Source: UBA7957 sp965224675
GTDB taxonomy: Bacteria > Pseudomonadota > Gammaproteobacteria > Granulosicoccales > Granulosicoccaceae
Direction: 5' to 3'
Assembly: GCA_965224675.1 (NCBI GenBank)
Contig: CBDDAA010000004.1
Span: 2,914,001 to 2,978,000 of the forward strand
Length of the DNA: 64,000 bases
Numbering within the stretch: position 1 is the stretch's first letter; each line of letters begins with the position of its first letter. Shown here piece by piece: positions 15,565 to 25,195 of the stretch. The notes under the pieces were generated by a model. The model did no database searches. It had not been told where the DNA came from and worked only from the letters and a program-made list of their open reading frames with translations. The position numbers and the translations under genes were made by a program.

Positions 15565-18546
15565 TCAAAATTCCACACGCACACCACCTGTTATCGAATA
15601 CTGACTAATATCATCTCTGTCGAGAACAGACTCCCAGTACAAAAAGGCAGATTTACCGTTTTTAAAGGCGCCGGAAACTCCGGCTCCAATGTTGAAGAAA
15701 TCCCGATCCGGCTCATCAGTGCCGACACTAAAGACTGAATTTGCCGGATCACTTAGAAAACGTGCTTCTATCTGGCGGTTGTCATCTTCAAACTGATGCT
15801 CCCAATCAAAACGTAATTGCGGAGAAAACACCCCTCTGTCAGTACTGATTGCGTACGTAATCTGCCCACCCAAGGCAACTGTCATCGAGGTAACTTCCTG
15901 GCTTGCGATGCCTAATAACAGGCCAGAGCCAGCAGCTTGCGGTCTGGATGCTGTCTCTTCATATGCATCTATATCAGATCGGACCCAGTTGAATTCTGCA
16001 TAAGGCCCAAAGGAAATGGCATTACGATAATAGTCGAATCCACCACCCACACTTAAAGCTAATTCAGTTCCATCAGTATCGCCATTCGCACCCTGATCGA
16101 TAGATCCAAATGTGATATTTCTCAATGTGTCATACGAATTCTGGCCGATACTTACGATTGCATCCAGATAGTATTCATCCTCCTGATAATAAGTACCATA
16201 CAAAGAAAGAGTTAAACCTTCTACGTCAATATGGCCATTGCTTCCTAAATCTGACTCATTGGTACGCATACCACCCGCTAAACCAATTACAAGGTTATCT
16301 CGTAATCGATAGTCAACACCGGCGGTGATTCCCGTGGTTTCAAAATCAAAACCCGGTTCGCTGTCTGTGGTCGATTTATCGCCAAAACTAACACTGCCAT
16401 TTACGAATACACCCCAGCGACCAATGCCAAAATCATTATTCCCTTCGTCACCCGCACCACCACCTTGGGCAAGCAGGCTATTAAAAACAATTCCGGGCAA
16501 TACCTGCCCTCGGAGATTAAGCGACAATCCGGCAAGATCAGTACCTGTCGCCTGTGCACGTAAGGCCGATGTTCGCTGGAACAGATTATTAGACTGAACC
16601 GCCATCGTCTCTACGGCAGCACTGCCTTGCGCCGCCAACTCATCAGGAGCGAGTGCATCCAGTGCGGTAGCCAGTTCAGTTGATGTACTAAGTGCTTCGC
16701 AGGTAGCCAGAAAATCACGCTGCTCTGCTGTTAATTGTGCGTCAGGGCGCTGTTGTAACGTGTCACATGTGCCATCAAGGCCGGCCGCTACGGAGTCCTG
16801 GGTTTTATTTAATCCTTGCTCCGCGGCAAAATCTCCATTGACATCAAATCGGGTTGAGCCAATGTCCCCGATTCTGGCAAGTACGGTAAATTCCACATTT
16901 TGATTGATGGTCAGACTATTTTTTGACTCACCATTTTCATTGGTACTGGTTGAGGAATTTTGTAAACTGCCCGCTTCAGGAGGAGAAACCGTCCACTCAA
17001 TCGCTATATTGTTCAACGGCTGATCATTGTTGTCAGTAACTTGTACGGTTAATGGGCCAATGGTGTCACCAATGCCACCACGTAAGGTACCGCCGGGTAA
17101 ATTATTGATCGCCGCCGGTACATCATCAGCTGGACTCTCATCATCTACGATAGTTAAGGTAGCTTGATTCGGGTTACCTAACGTTGCGCCTTGTCCCGGA
17201 TTACTCAATGTAAGTTCTATGGTTTCATTGCCCTCTAGCTGCGCGTCATCATTTACTTCAACAACAAAGCTCTTCTGTGCTGAATCACCATCATTCCAAC
17301 GTAACGTTCCTGATATCGCGGTGTAATCCTCACCCGGCGTTGCGCTTCCATCACCACTGGCAAATTCGACAGATACTGCCCCGGTGTTGCCACCGACTCT
17401 CGTCACAGAAATTGTTATACGCGTTCCGCCTTCCGAGATAGAGTAGGTTGAATCACTAAATTGCAGACTACCCGCAGCTTCTACATCCTGAATCTGAATA
17501 CGTGCCGAACTATTGTTCCCAAGAGTTGCTGATCCTGTCGGGTTGCTTAACGTCAAATTAATCGATTCAACACCTTCAATCAAAGCATCATCCAAAATCT
17601 CTACCTGAAAGGTTTTTGGTCCGCTCTCACCGTCAGCCCATTGCAATGTACCGGAGCTGGAAATATAGTCACTGCCAGCATTAGCACTATCATCAGTACT
17701 GCTAAAATCCACCGACACCGCGCCACTACTGCCATTGCTACGAGAAACGGTAATAACGACTGAGCCTGCATCCTCTGCAACCGAGAACGTATCGCTATTG
17801 AATTGCAGAACACCGGCAACATCGTTATCAGCTATCCTCACCGTTGCGCTATCAGGCGAGCCAACTGTATAGCCGTTTCCAGCCTGCAGCTTCAGCACCA
17901 CCGTTTCTTCTGATTCTACCTGTCCATCGTCAATGGCGGTAATTTCAACAGTGCCACTATTACTACCTTCCGCTATTCTGACAGAGCCAGAAAGTGCGTT
18001 GTAGTCGGCATCTGCCGTAGCAGACCCAGCAATTGAATATCCAATACTGACCCCGCCTGACCCAGCTGGCCTATCAAGTAATATAGAAAATTCACCACGA
18101 TTATTATTCGACTCACCCGCATCAGCGTCAGTAGCTGAGATTGTCGCAATACCAACTCGTTCATCATCAATAATTTCCACGGTAAATGCTCTGGTCGCTG
18201 CCACGTTGACCCGATTGCGGTTGTCTACATTAAATATACGATTACCATCAACAATGTCATTATCGATAATGGGTATGGAAAATGACCGTATCTCGCTCTC
18301 ACCTTCAGCCCATCTCAACACAGCAGTGCTTGCACGGTAATCAACCCCAGCCCGGGCTGTATCATCGACCGTAAAAAATTCTGCCGAACAACCTTGAGAA
18401 AACCGACATGGCCCTTGCAGGGAGATATTAAACATGCCTGTTCCTACATCTTCATTGAAAGTGATGTCGGCACTCCATGCCTGATTTGAAAAAAGAGCAA
18501 AAACACCCACAATGAGTAAAACTAAGGATTTGATCGAATGGTTCAT
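15565..18546 (-). CDS. Calx-beta repeat autotransporter
   Basis: 993 aa. Signal peptide to about residue 25 (NQAWSADI). The passenger has about four Calx-beta domains (roughly 25-130, 140-240, 243-355, 360-470), each with the D-Y-x-x-x-S-G-x-L-x-W-x-x-G-x-S pattern and acidic DD(E/D) ends that bind calcium in the family. A bacterial Ig-like domain follows at about 480-580 (INNLPGGTLRGGIGDT), then an autotransporter beta-barrel from about 700 to the end, finishing in Phe as required for outer-membrane assembly. A linker with Thr, Ala and Leu rich helices precedes the barrel. Probably a surface adhesin. Single gene, convergent with the biosynthetic run and divergent from the ABC operon. Confidence 0.92.
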   Translation of the reverse strand: MNHSIKSLVLLIVGVFALFSNQAWSADITFNEDVGTGMFNISLQGPCRFSQGCSAEFFTVDDTARAGVDYRASTAVLRWAEGESEIRSFSIPIIDNDIVDGNRIFNVDNRNRVNVAATRAFTVEIIDDERVGIATISATDADAGESNNNRGEFSILLDRPAGSGGVSIGYSIAGSATADADYNALSGSVRIAEGSNSGTVEITAIDDGQVESEETVVLKLQAGNGYTVGSPDSATVRIADNDVAGVLQFNSDTFSVAEDAGSVVITVSRSNGSSGAVSVDFSSTDDSANAGSDYISSSGTLQWADGESGPKTFQVEILDDALIEGVESINLTLSNPTGSATLGNNSSARIQIQDVEAAGSLQFSDSTYSISEGGTRITISVTRVGGNTGAVSVEFASGDGSATPGEDYTAISGTLRWNDGDSAQKSFVVEVNDDAQLEGNETIELTLSNPGQGATLGNPNQATLTIVDDESPADDVPAAINNLPGGTLRGGIGDTIGPLTVQVTDNNDQPLNNIAIEWTVSPPEAGSLQNSSTSTNENGESKNSLTINQNVEFTVLARIGDIGSTRFDVNGDFAAEQGLNKTQDSVAAGLDGTCDTLQQRPDAQLTAEQRDFLATCEALSTSTELATALDALAPDELAAQGSAAVETMAVQSNNLFQRTSALRAQATGTDLAGLSLNLRGQVLPGIVFNSLLAQGGGAGDEGNNDFGIGRWGVFVNGSVSFGDKSTTDSEPGFDFETTGITAGVDYRLRDNLVIGLAGGMRTNESDLGSNGHIDVEGLTLSLYGTYYQEDEYYLDAIVSIGQNSYDTLRNITFGSIDQGANGDTDGTELALSVGGGFDYYRNAISFGPYAEFNWVRSDIDAYEETASRPQAAGSGLLLGIASQEVTSMTVALGGQITYAISTDRGVFSPQLRFDWEHQFEDDNRQIEARFLSDPANSVFSVGTDEPDRDFFNIGAGVSGAFKNGKSAFLYWESVLDRDDISQYSITGGVRVEF

Positions 18547-19042
18547 ACTGACGCCTAAAGTATTGTCAATCCCTTAAAATTTAAGTACAGGTCCTCCGTG
18601 AGTTGCCTCTGCATCAAAACTTACCAACAGAGTGCAATCGTGTGTTAACCGTTGTTCACAATTGATTTACTACCCTACTCCAGCTTTTACCATACATCAA
18701 TTATCAAAATGATAAACACTTCACAATTGACGCTAATGTTGGCAATCAATATTGCACAATCACCGATGACCAATTCGCGCTCGTCCTAATTACTACGTAA
18801 AGCCACACCCTTGACAAACACCGCACACAAAGCCACACAAAGCCATAAGTCTTTCGTTGCGTTGACTTTTTGTAGTCATTAGGGGCAACATTAGCGCTCT
18901 AATAATAAAGTTGTTTTTAATGCGAATATAACCCATCGCCCCTATTCCCATTTAACCTCGGCCAACATCACGATTTTAAATCAACCCGGTTACTTACAAT
19001 TGAAAAAAGCCGATTTTCGTATTCAGAACGGACCCCTAACGC
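18547..19042. other. Divergent promoter region
   Basis: 496 bases between the autotransporter and ABC operon starts. It holds three AAAGCCACAC-like repeats near 18798-18840 and a dyad TTGACT...AGTCAT at 18862-18879 that resembles dyads upstream of the pyrimidine operon. No thiamine or FMN riboswitch core is visible. Confidence 0.5.
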
Positions 19043-19834
19043 ATGACCGACAATTCAAAAAATACTATTGACATCAAAAAGTTATCGTTAATTTTTGCTA
19101 CCAATGATGGTCCGGTGCAGGCGCTTTCTGATATTAACCTTAATATTCAACAGGGCGAATTTATCTCGTTGATTGGACCATCAGGCTGTGGTAAGACAAC
19201 CTTGTTACGGGTTATTGCTGATCTGGAATCAGCTACTACTGGGGACATTCAGGTTGATGGCATGAGCGCCCGTGCGGCACGCCTGGCCAGAGCCTATGGT
19301 TATGTATTTCAGGCGGCAGCACTTTATCCCTGGCGTACTATTTATCGCAATGTGGCATTACCCCTGGAAATCATGGGCCTATCTAAGTCCGAGCGCAAAA
19401 AAAGAGTGGAACGTAACCTGGCGTTGGTTAATTTAATCGGTTTTGAAAAGAAATATCCCTGGCAGCTATCCGGTGGCATGCAACAACGGGCGTCTATCGC
19501 CCGGGCCCTGGCGGTTGAACCCGATTTATTGTTAATGGATGAGCCTTTTGGTGCACTCGATGAAATAGTGCGCGATCATCTTAATGAGCAGTTACTAAAA
19601 CTTTGGGACAAGACAAAAAAAACCGTGGTATTTGTAACGCACTCTATTCCAGAAGCGGTTTTTTTATCCACTCGTATTGTAGTGATGTCACCCCGTCCTG
19701 GGCGTATTCATAAAATTATCAACAGTCAGTTACCGCGAAATCGTGGGCTTGATATTCGTGAAACTTCAGCGTTTCAGCAGCTTGCACATCAGGTCCGTGA
19801 AGGCTTACGGGAAGGACACTCCTATGACGAATGA
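19043..19834 (+). CDS. ABC transporter ATP-binding protein (nitrate/taurine/pyrimidine type)
   Basis: 263 aa. Walker A GPSGCGKTT, Q-loop FQAAALYPWRT, signature LSGGMQQRASIARAL, Walker B LLLMDEPFGALDE, switch His in VFVTHS. The family couples ATP hydrolysis to import of small organics with an NMT1/THI5-like binding protein. First gene of a four-gene operon; its TGA overlaps the start of the first permease by 11 bases. Substrate is best judged from the binding protein at the end of the operon. Confidence 0.95.
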   Translation: MTDNSKNTIDIKKLSLIFATNDGPVQALSDINLNIQQGEFISLIGPSGCGKTTLLRVIADLESATTGDIQVDGMSARAARLARAYGYVFQAAALYPWRTIYRNVALPLEIMGLSKSERKKRVERNLALVNLIGFEKKYPWQLSGGMQQRASIARALAVEPDLLLMDEPFGALDEIVRDHLNEQLLKLWDKTKKTVVFVTHSIPEAVFLSTRIVVMSPRPGRIHKIINSQLPRNRGLDIRETSAFQQLAHQVREGLREGHSYDE

Positions 19835-20711
19835 TCGCACCGTGATAGAGAAAATAATGCCTGTCACTATAGTCACAATCATGATTATATTGCTTTGGAC
19901 GGTAGCCGCGATATATTTGAATAGTCCCTTTCAAAAAGATACTTATGCACGTGCGAACAATAATAATTGGTCATATACGCAACTGATTGTCGCTACGCTA
20001 CAGCAAAAACGCCCCGTACTACCCGCACCCCATCAGGTAATTCAGGAGATTTACAAAACCACGGTGCTAAAAAAAATCACTTCAAAGCGATCATTGATTC
20101 ACCACTCATGGATCACACTATCATCAACGCTGTTAGGTTTTTTGCTTGGTACTGTATCGGGCATCTTACTAGCGGTGGGTATAGTGCACAATGTAACGCT
20201 TGATAAAAGCTTAATGCCCTGGGTAATTTCTTCACAGACTATACCCATTCTTGCAATCGCGCCCATGATCATCGTGGTGCTCAATGCTATCGGACTCCAG
20301 GGGTTACTACCAAAAGCATTTATATCCACTTATCTGAGTTTTTTCCCAATTACTGTGGGTATGGTAAAAGGCTTTCGTTCTCCTGAAATCATTCACCTCG
20401 ACCTCATGCAGACGTACTCCGCTTCACGCTGGCAGGTATTCTGGAAACTGCGCTGGCCTGCTGCTTTACCCTATCTTTTTGCCTCTATGAAAATTGCAGT
20501 TTCCATAGCGCTTGTTGGCGCCATAGTTGGAGAATTGCCTACTGGAGCAGTCGCTGGGCTGGGGGCACGCCTGCTGGCGGGTTCTTATTATGGACAAACC
20601 ATTCAAATCTGGTCAGCATTAGTTATGGCGGCTTTGTTAGCGGGTCTGCTTGTTAGCGCGGTTGGCCTGCTGAGCAGGGTGGTCAGTTATCGAATGGGGG
20701 GGTTACCTTGA
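19824..20711 (+). CDS. ABC transporter permease, first subunit
   Basis: 295 aa from ATG 19824 (MTNDRTV), chosen because it overlaps the ATPase stop and has a GAAGGA ribosome site; the open frame extends further upstream inside the ATPase gene. Six or so membrane segments. The BPD_transp_1 EAA loop is visible as DLMQTYSASRWQVFWKLRWPAALP. A central insert of about 50 residues after the first membrane segment is soluble. Pairs with the next permease to form a heteromeric channel. Confidence 0.93.
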   Translation: MTNDRTVIEKIMPVTIVTIMIILLWTVAAIYLNSPFQKDTYARANNNNWSYTQLIVATLQQKRPVLPAPHQVIQEIYKTTVLKKITSKRSLIHHSWITLSSTLLGFLLGTVSGILLAVGIVHNVTLDKSLMPWVISSQTIPILAIAPMIIVVLNAIGLQGLLPKAFISTYLSFFPITVGMVKGFRSPEIIHLDLMQTYSASRWQVFWKLRWPAALPYLFASMKIAVSIALVGAIVGELPTGAVAGLGARLLAGSYYGQTIQIWSALVMAALLAGLLVSAVGLLSRVVSYRMGGLP

Positions 20712-21685
20712 TATCGACCAACTCCACCCCGTGGCGCACTATAATTTTTATTGTTGGGCCTCTTTTATTCGCCTGGTTTTTAATAACCTATGCACTTGCA
20801 AAGGATACTGTACCCACTGCATGGTTCTGGAGCTCTGTTATCGTTACCTGGCTGGCGGCATGGTACGGTGTTGACTTACTCGCAAAACTAAAAATCGAGT
20901 CACAACTGATTGCGCGTATCTTCTCTGTACTCATCCCCGTATTGTTTGGTATTTGGCTGTTAATCCTATGGCAGATAATTACTACCGGCTTTAAAGTCCC
21001 CACCGTTCTATTACCCCCACCCAGCGATATTGGCGTTCGTTTTATGAGTTCTTTGCCAACACTGTGGGCAGACTTTAAACAGACATTTCTCAAAGCGGTA
21101 ATTTTCGGTTATATTATGGGCTGTGGCAGCGCGTTCCTGATCGCCATTGCAATTGACAAATCACCTTTTTTGCAACGCGGATTACTGCCAATCGGCAATT
21201 TGGTTTCTGCCTTACCTATCGTCGGTGTTGCTCCGATTATGGTCATGTGGTTTGGTTTTGACTGGCAATCCAAAGCTGCTGTTGTCATTATCATGACTTT
21301 TTTCCCTATGCTGGTCAATACTATTGCCGGGCTTGCAGAGTCATCTGCAATCCAACGTGATTTAATGAAGACCTATGCCGCCGGTTATTGGCAGACACTC
21401 TTTAAACTCCGATTACCCCAGGCATTGCCATTTATTTTTAATGCTTTGAAAATAAACTCGACTCTGGCGTTAATCGGTGCCATTGTGGCAGAATTCTTTG
21501 GCACCCCTACCGTTGGTATGGGGTTTAGAATTTCAACCGAAGTCGGGCGCATGAACGTTGACATGGTCTGGGCAGAGATTGCAGTAGCGGCCGTTGCAGG
21601 TTCTACATTTTATGGCGCAGTAGCGTTTGTTGAAAAAATAAGCACGTTCTGGCATCCATCGATGCGTAAAGATCAGCGTGCGTAA
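20708..21685 (+). CDS. ABC transporter permease, second subunit
   Basis: 325 aa starting with TTG at 20708, overlapping the TGA of the first permease (TTGA). Several N-terminal membrane segments, then the transporter core with the EAA loop DLMKTYAAGYWQTLFKLRLPQALP. Closely similar in the loop to the first permease, so an ancient duplication. The last segment GSTFYGAVAFVEK is typical of the SsuC/TauC group. Confidence 0.93.
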   Translation: MISTNSTPWRTIIFIVGPLLFAWFLITYALAKDTVPTAWFWSSVIVTWLAAWYGVDLLAKLKIESQLIARIFSVLIPVLFGIWLLILWQIITTGFKVPTVLLPPPSDIGVRFMSSLPTLWADFKQTFLKAVIFGYIMGCGSAFLIAIAIDKSPFLQRGLLPIGNLVSALPIVGVAPIMVMWFGFDWQSKAAVVIIMTFFPMLVNTIAGLAESSAIQRDLMKTYAAGYWQTLFKLRLPQALPFIFNALKINSTLALIGAIVAEFFGTPTVGMGFRISTEVGRMNVDMVWAEIAVAAVAGSTFYGAVAFVEKISTFWHPSMRKDQRA

Positions 21686-21704
21686 TCTATGAGGAAAAAA
21701 ATAA

Positions 21705-22691
21705 ATGAAGAATTTTTTACTGGGTGCTACGGCGCTTTTTATGGCTACCACAACTATAACCGCAGTTGCAAAAGACAAGGTCACCTTACAATTAAAATGG
21801 GTAACACAGGCACAATTTGCTGGCTATTATGTCGCCAAAGATAAAGGTTTCTATGACGAGGCTGATCTTGATGTCACAATTAAACCAGGCGGCCCAGACA
21901 TCGCACCACCTCAGGTAATCGCTGGTGGGGGTGCAGATGTTGTTGTCGATTGGATGCCTTCTGCACTGGCTTCACGTGAAAAAGGTGTAAAACTGGTTAA
22001 CATTGCGCAACCCTTCAAGCGCTCGGGCATGATGCTTACCTGCCGCAAGGATACAGGTATAAAAGAGCCCGCGGACTTCAAAGGAAAAACCCTGGGTGTC
22101 TGGTTTTTTGGCAATGAATATCCTTTTCTTTCATGGATGTCTAAATTGGGAATAGGCACAGAGGGCGGTGCTGATGGTGTCACTGTATTAAAACAAGGTT
22201 TTAACGTTGATCCACTCTTGCAAAAGCAGGCTGATTGCGTCTCCACTATGACCTACAACGAATACTGGCAGGTCATAGATGCCGGTTTAAGCCCCGATGA
22301 CCTCATCGTATTCAAATACGAAGAACAAGGTGTTTCGACGATGGAAGATGGTCTCTACGTTCTGGAAGGCAACTTAAAAGACGCAGCATTCGTAGACAAG
22401 ATCGCAAGATTTGTTAAAGCCAGCATGAAGGGCTGGGAATTCGCCCGCAGTAATCCAGACGATGCAGCGGACATTGTACTTGAAAATGACGCCAGCGGTG
22501 CTCAAACTGAAAAACACCAACGCCGCATGATGGGAGAGATCAATAAATTAACAGAAGGTTCCAATGGTAAACTGGACCCAGCAGATTTTGACCGCACGGT
22601 TAAGACATTGCTCTCAGGTGGTTCTGATCCGGTAATCTCCAAAGAACCTGAAGGTGCCTGGAGCCACGCAATTATTGATAAAGCCATGTAA
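21705..22691 (+). CDS. ABC transporter substrate-binding protein, NMT1/THI5-like (pyrimidine or thiamine precursor type)
   Basis: 328 aa. Signal peptide cleaved near TAVAKDK. LQLKWVTQAQFAGYYVAKDKGFY is the hallmark of the ThiY/RibY group that binds pyrimidine-like heterocycles; it is followed by GGPDIAPPQVIAGGGADVVV and GKTLGVWFFGNEYP. Periplasmic. The substrate is not certain: hydroxymethylpyrimidine, riboflavin and pyrimidine bases are all used by relatives. Because the window also has a reductive pyrimidine degradation operon, uracil or thymine uptake is plausible. Ribosome site GAGGAAAAAA. Confidence 0.9.
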   Translation: MKNFLLGATALFMATTTITAVAKDKVTLQLKWVTQAQFAGYYVAKDKGFYDEADLDVTIKPGGPDIAPPQVIAGGGADVVVDWMPSALASREKGVKLVNIAQPFKRSGMMLTCRKDTGIKEPADFKGKTLGVWFFGNEYPFLSWMSKLGIGTEGGADGVTVLKQGFNVDPLLQKQADCVSTMTYNEYWQVIDAGLSPDDLIVFKYEEQGVSTMEDGLYVLEGNLKDAAFVDKIARFVKASMKGWEFARSNPDDAADIVLENDASGAQTEKHQRRMMGEINKLTEGSNGKLDPADFDRTVKTLLSGGSDPVISKEPEGAWSHAIIDKAM

Positions 22692-22704
22692 GTATCAATA
22701 AGAA

Positions 22705-22729
22705 AAGCCCGGCAGTTATTGCCGGGCTT
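22705..22729 (+). terminator. Hairpin terminator after the ABC operon
   Basis: AAGCCCGGCA-GTTAT-TGCCGGGCTT, a perfect 10-bp GC-rich stem 13 bases after the stop, between convergent genes. The T-run is poor. Confidence 0.7.
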
Positions 22730-22752
22730 ATGACTGTTTCTCGCAATAGTGA

Positions 22753-23001
22753 TTATACTATGTTGATATTTGTATCAGCGCTTATATTGTCATTTCCACC
22801 ATGACCAGTTGAAGCCATGTTGCCTTGCAATTGGGCTTGCTGTACAGCTTGTTGAGCCGCTCCCATAGATGCAGCGGAACCTCCCATGCCGTCAACAATA
22901 CCTGCACCTGCAGCAGCTACTGAGTTAAGATCCTGAGCGCTTACATTACCTTGTGCACCCTGGTTTGCCTGAATTGCGTCACCGCCTGATTTGTCTGTCA
23001 T
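22753..23001 (-). CDS. Small Gly/Ala/Gln-rich protein of unknown function
   Basis: 82 aa with low-complexity composition. An N-terminal acidic start (MTDKSGGDAI), an Ala-Gly segment (SVAAAGAGIVDGMGGSAASMG) followed by a Gln-Ala heptad-like stretch (AAQQAVQQAQLQ) and an Asn-rich tail ending NINIV. No Cys, no classical signal peptide. A clear GGAGAAAGACG ribosome site precedes the ATG, and codon phase is open end to end, so it is probably real. Composition recalls small surface or phase-forming peptides, but I cannot assign a family. Confidence 0.65.
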   Translation of the reverse strand: MTDKSGGDAIQANQGAQGNVSAQDLNSVAAAGAGIVDGMGGSAASMGAAQQAVQQAQLQGNMASTGHGGNDNISADTNINIV

Positions 23002-23407
23002 CGTCTTTCTCCGAAAAATGGTTAATTAGAATTTAATTTGAGTAGTCAGTTGTCTGCCACTGGTGACTATATTGCAATAACACGGTTTATTGTTCTGCGC
23101 AGTAATAACACTGAAAATGTAAGGTATTACCCATTTTAATTCTGGCAGCCTGTTTTATGCATAACGGCGACTTCAAAACTGCTAAGGATTAGCGAGAATA
23201 ACGCCTGCGAACCGCGGGTTAATGAGTTCAAGCCCGCTCACCTCACATCTCCAGGGTGATTCTTCAATTTCATACAATTTACGCTTTGAGATAACACGTT
23301 GACGTACTTTTCGCTTTCGTTTTAACATATCAATAGAACTAACATCTGCACTGGGTATACTATGATACAGACTCGAAATAAGTGCCAGCACTCTAAAAAT
23401 ACGGATA
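23002..23407. other. Divergent intergenic region
   Basis: 406 bases. A minus-strand ORF of 69 codons (23182-23391) is present but has no recognisable homology or ribosome site, so I do not call it. Confidence 0.4.
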
Positions 23408-24247
23408 ATGTCGCCATCTAATCATATGAGAATAATTTTCTATATCTTCTTATCTATTTTTTCTGCTAACACAGGTGCTGCCCCTGAAAATCCAAGCTTT
23501 CAGAAAACAATTGATGTCACAGACGTTATATTAATTACAGGTCAGTCGAACGCGCTCGGTGCACGCACTCAATCGGATTCCGTTTTAGACGCGGCTCAAA
23601 AAGATATTTTTGCATTTACTGCAGAAGGTTGGCAGCAAGCCGATTTATCCCAAGATTGGGATAAAGGTTGGCCCGGCTGGAATAGCACTATTGCCAGCGC
23701 ACCTTCTAACAATTTTGGCCTTCATTTTGGAAAAACTTTTATAACAAACAACCCTGGTAAATCCGTCGGGATTATCCTAATCACCGCACCTGGCATGCCC
23801 ATAAAAACATGGGATAAAGGCAGTAATTTCTATCAACAGGTGAGCAATAAAGTTAAAAATGCCCTTCGATTGCTAGCAAATAAAAAGCAGATTGATGGCA
23901 TACTTTGGCATCAAGGTGAAGCCGATTGGGGGGATAGTGACTACTATGAACAAAAGCTTTTGTCACTCATCAGAAATTTACGAAATGAAGACTGGTTTTC
24001 TAATCAACGTCCATTTATCTGTGCCGAAACAGCAAAATCACCCGTAAACCGACGGCTGTTGGCATTGAATCAAGACGCTGATCCGTGGACGGGATGCGCA
24101 AAAGCCGCCGACTTACCCACAAGAGACCAGGAAGTGCATTTTTCGTCAGCAGGTTTACGAATTTTAGGCAAAAGATACGCACAAATTTATCAATCGATGA
24201 CCTCTAAAAGACGCTCAATAAAGCCAGAAGAGAAAAATGTTGAGTAA
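23408..24247 (+). CDS. Secreted SASA-type carbohydrate esterase
   Basis: 279 aa. Hydrophobic N-terminus (the codon at 23426 is an alternative start MRIIFYIF) with likely cleavage after NTGAA. SGNH-like esterase of the sialate-O-acetylesterase/CE6 group: nucleophile in ITGQSNALG (Ser47), WHQGEADW for the oxyanion region and VHFSSAGLRILG with the catalytic His. It would remove acetyl groups from a polysaccharide in the periplasm. Overlaps the next gene by 11 bases. A paralogue sits at 27967-29019 on the other strand, sharing the C-terminal pattern ALN-D-DPxTGCAKAxDL. Confidence 0.88.
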   Translation: MSPSNHMRIIFYIFLSIFSANTGAAPENPSFQKTIDVTDVILITGQSNALGARTQSDSVLDAAQKDIFAFTAEGWQQADLSQDWDKGWPGWNSTIASAPSNNFGLHFGKTFITNNPGKSVGIILITAPGMPIKTWDKGSNFYQQVSNKVKNALRLLANKKQIDGILWHQGEADWGDSDYYEQKLLSLIRNLRNEDWFSNQRPFICAETAKSPVNRRLLALNQDADPWTGCAKAADLPTRDQEVHFSSAGLRILGKRYAQIYQSMTSKRRSIKPEEKNVE

Positions 24248-24998
24248 TAGTAAGCAAAATACCCAAAAGCTTATAGTTGGCTTATTGCTGGCAGTAGCGC
24301 TGATTTCTATCCTGTTCAATAGTATTCTCATCTATCATTTAAAAACATTGTATGTGAATTATCGACAGCAACAGATTGCTGTAAGGGGTCAAAGTGAAGC
24401 CACAAATATTGCGCCCAACCCTCAGCGCAATGAAGGCTTAGTCATCCTCTTTGGTGATTCACGTATAAAAATGTGGACTCCTTTACCTTCAGCTGGGAAC
24501 TTTACATTTCTAAATGCAGGTGTTGCAGGTGAGACAACTGCCGAAATGAGCTTACGCCTTAATAGTGATGTATTGACACACAACCCCGACACAGTAATTA
24601 TTCAGGCTGGTATCAATGATATAACCGCAGCAGCCACCTACGGAATTTCAGAACCTCAATTGATACTCAAAAACTGCCTCAGAAATATTGAATATTTCAT
24701 TACAGATATACAAAAAATCGAATCGGAAATTGTTTTGATGTCCATTATAGAGGCAACTGCACTTAGTATTCCCAGACGCCTATTCTGGTCAAATGACGTT
24801 CACGATTATGTTAAGAAGATAAATATTGAATTGAAAAATATTGCACGAAAGCATCAAATCAAATGGTTGGATGCAAATATTGCATTGCACGACACCCGAG
24901 GTGACTGGTTGCCAGGTGTAAATCACGATACCCTACATCTTACTAAAAAGGGTTATTTAATAATAAACAATGTTCTTGCTTCAAGCCTAAGCCAATGA
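24237..24998 (+). CDS. Membrane-anchored SGNH/GDSL hydrolase
   Basis: 253 aa. One N-terminal membrane segment (about 12-35), then an SGNH domain outside the membrane: block I VILFGDSRIKMW, block II NAGVAGETTAEM with Gly, block III IIQAGINDITA with Asn, block V DTLHLTKKGY with Asp and His. This family acts as acetyl esterase or, beside an MBOAT protein, as the O-acetyltransferase partner, like AlgX/AlgJ. Start overlaps the previous gene by 11 bases, so translational coupling is likely. Confidence 0.88.
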   Translation: MLSNSKQNTQKLIVGLLLAVALISILFNSILIYHLKTLYVNYRQQQIAVRGQSEATNIAPNPQRNEGLVILFGDSRIKMWTPLPSAGNFTFLNAGVAGETTAEMSLRLNSDVLTHNPDTVIIQAGINDITAAATYGISEPQLILKNCLRNIEYFITDIQKIESEIVLMSIIEATALSIPRRLFWSNDVHDYVKKINIELKNIARKHQIKWLDANIALHDTRGDWLPGVNHDTLHLTKKGYLIINNVLASSLSQ

Positions 24999-25033
24999 GT
25001 CACCTACAATTAGCGCAAGAATAATACCTTGAC

Positions 25034-25179
25034 TAGCAGCCCGTTGAAAAAGTCTCTGATGAGTATCAGGCAAAGCAAAATCAGGCGAAAATGCGCAGTT
25101 TACACGCAGTAAATGCGTATGTTTGAGCCTGATTTTAACGCCGTATGATGCCATCAGATGGTTTTTCAACAGGTTGCTA
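25034..25179. repeat. MITE-like element with 16-bp inverted ends and TA target
   Basis: About 146 bases. The left end TAGCAGCCCGTTGAAAAA and the inverse of the right end TAGCAACCTGTTGAAAAA differ at three positions. If the outer TA is the duplicated target, it fits Tc1/mariner/IS630-type mobilisation. The interior has no ORF but contains a second dyad (CAGGCAAAGCAAAATCAGGC...GCCTGATTTT). It splits the SGNH gene from the MBOAT gene. Confidence 0.7.
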
Positions 25180-25195
25180 GGGTATCTTAAAATCT

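Noticed and set aside
18547..19042. Thiamine or FMN riboswitch upstream of the ABC operon
   Set aside because: The conserved CUGAGA and RFN core patterns are not visible in the leader.
23182..23391. Possible 69-aa gene on the minus strand
   Set aside because: No ribosome site, no recognisable motif and odd basic composition; probably chance.
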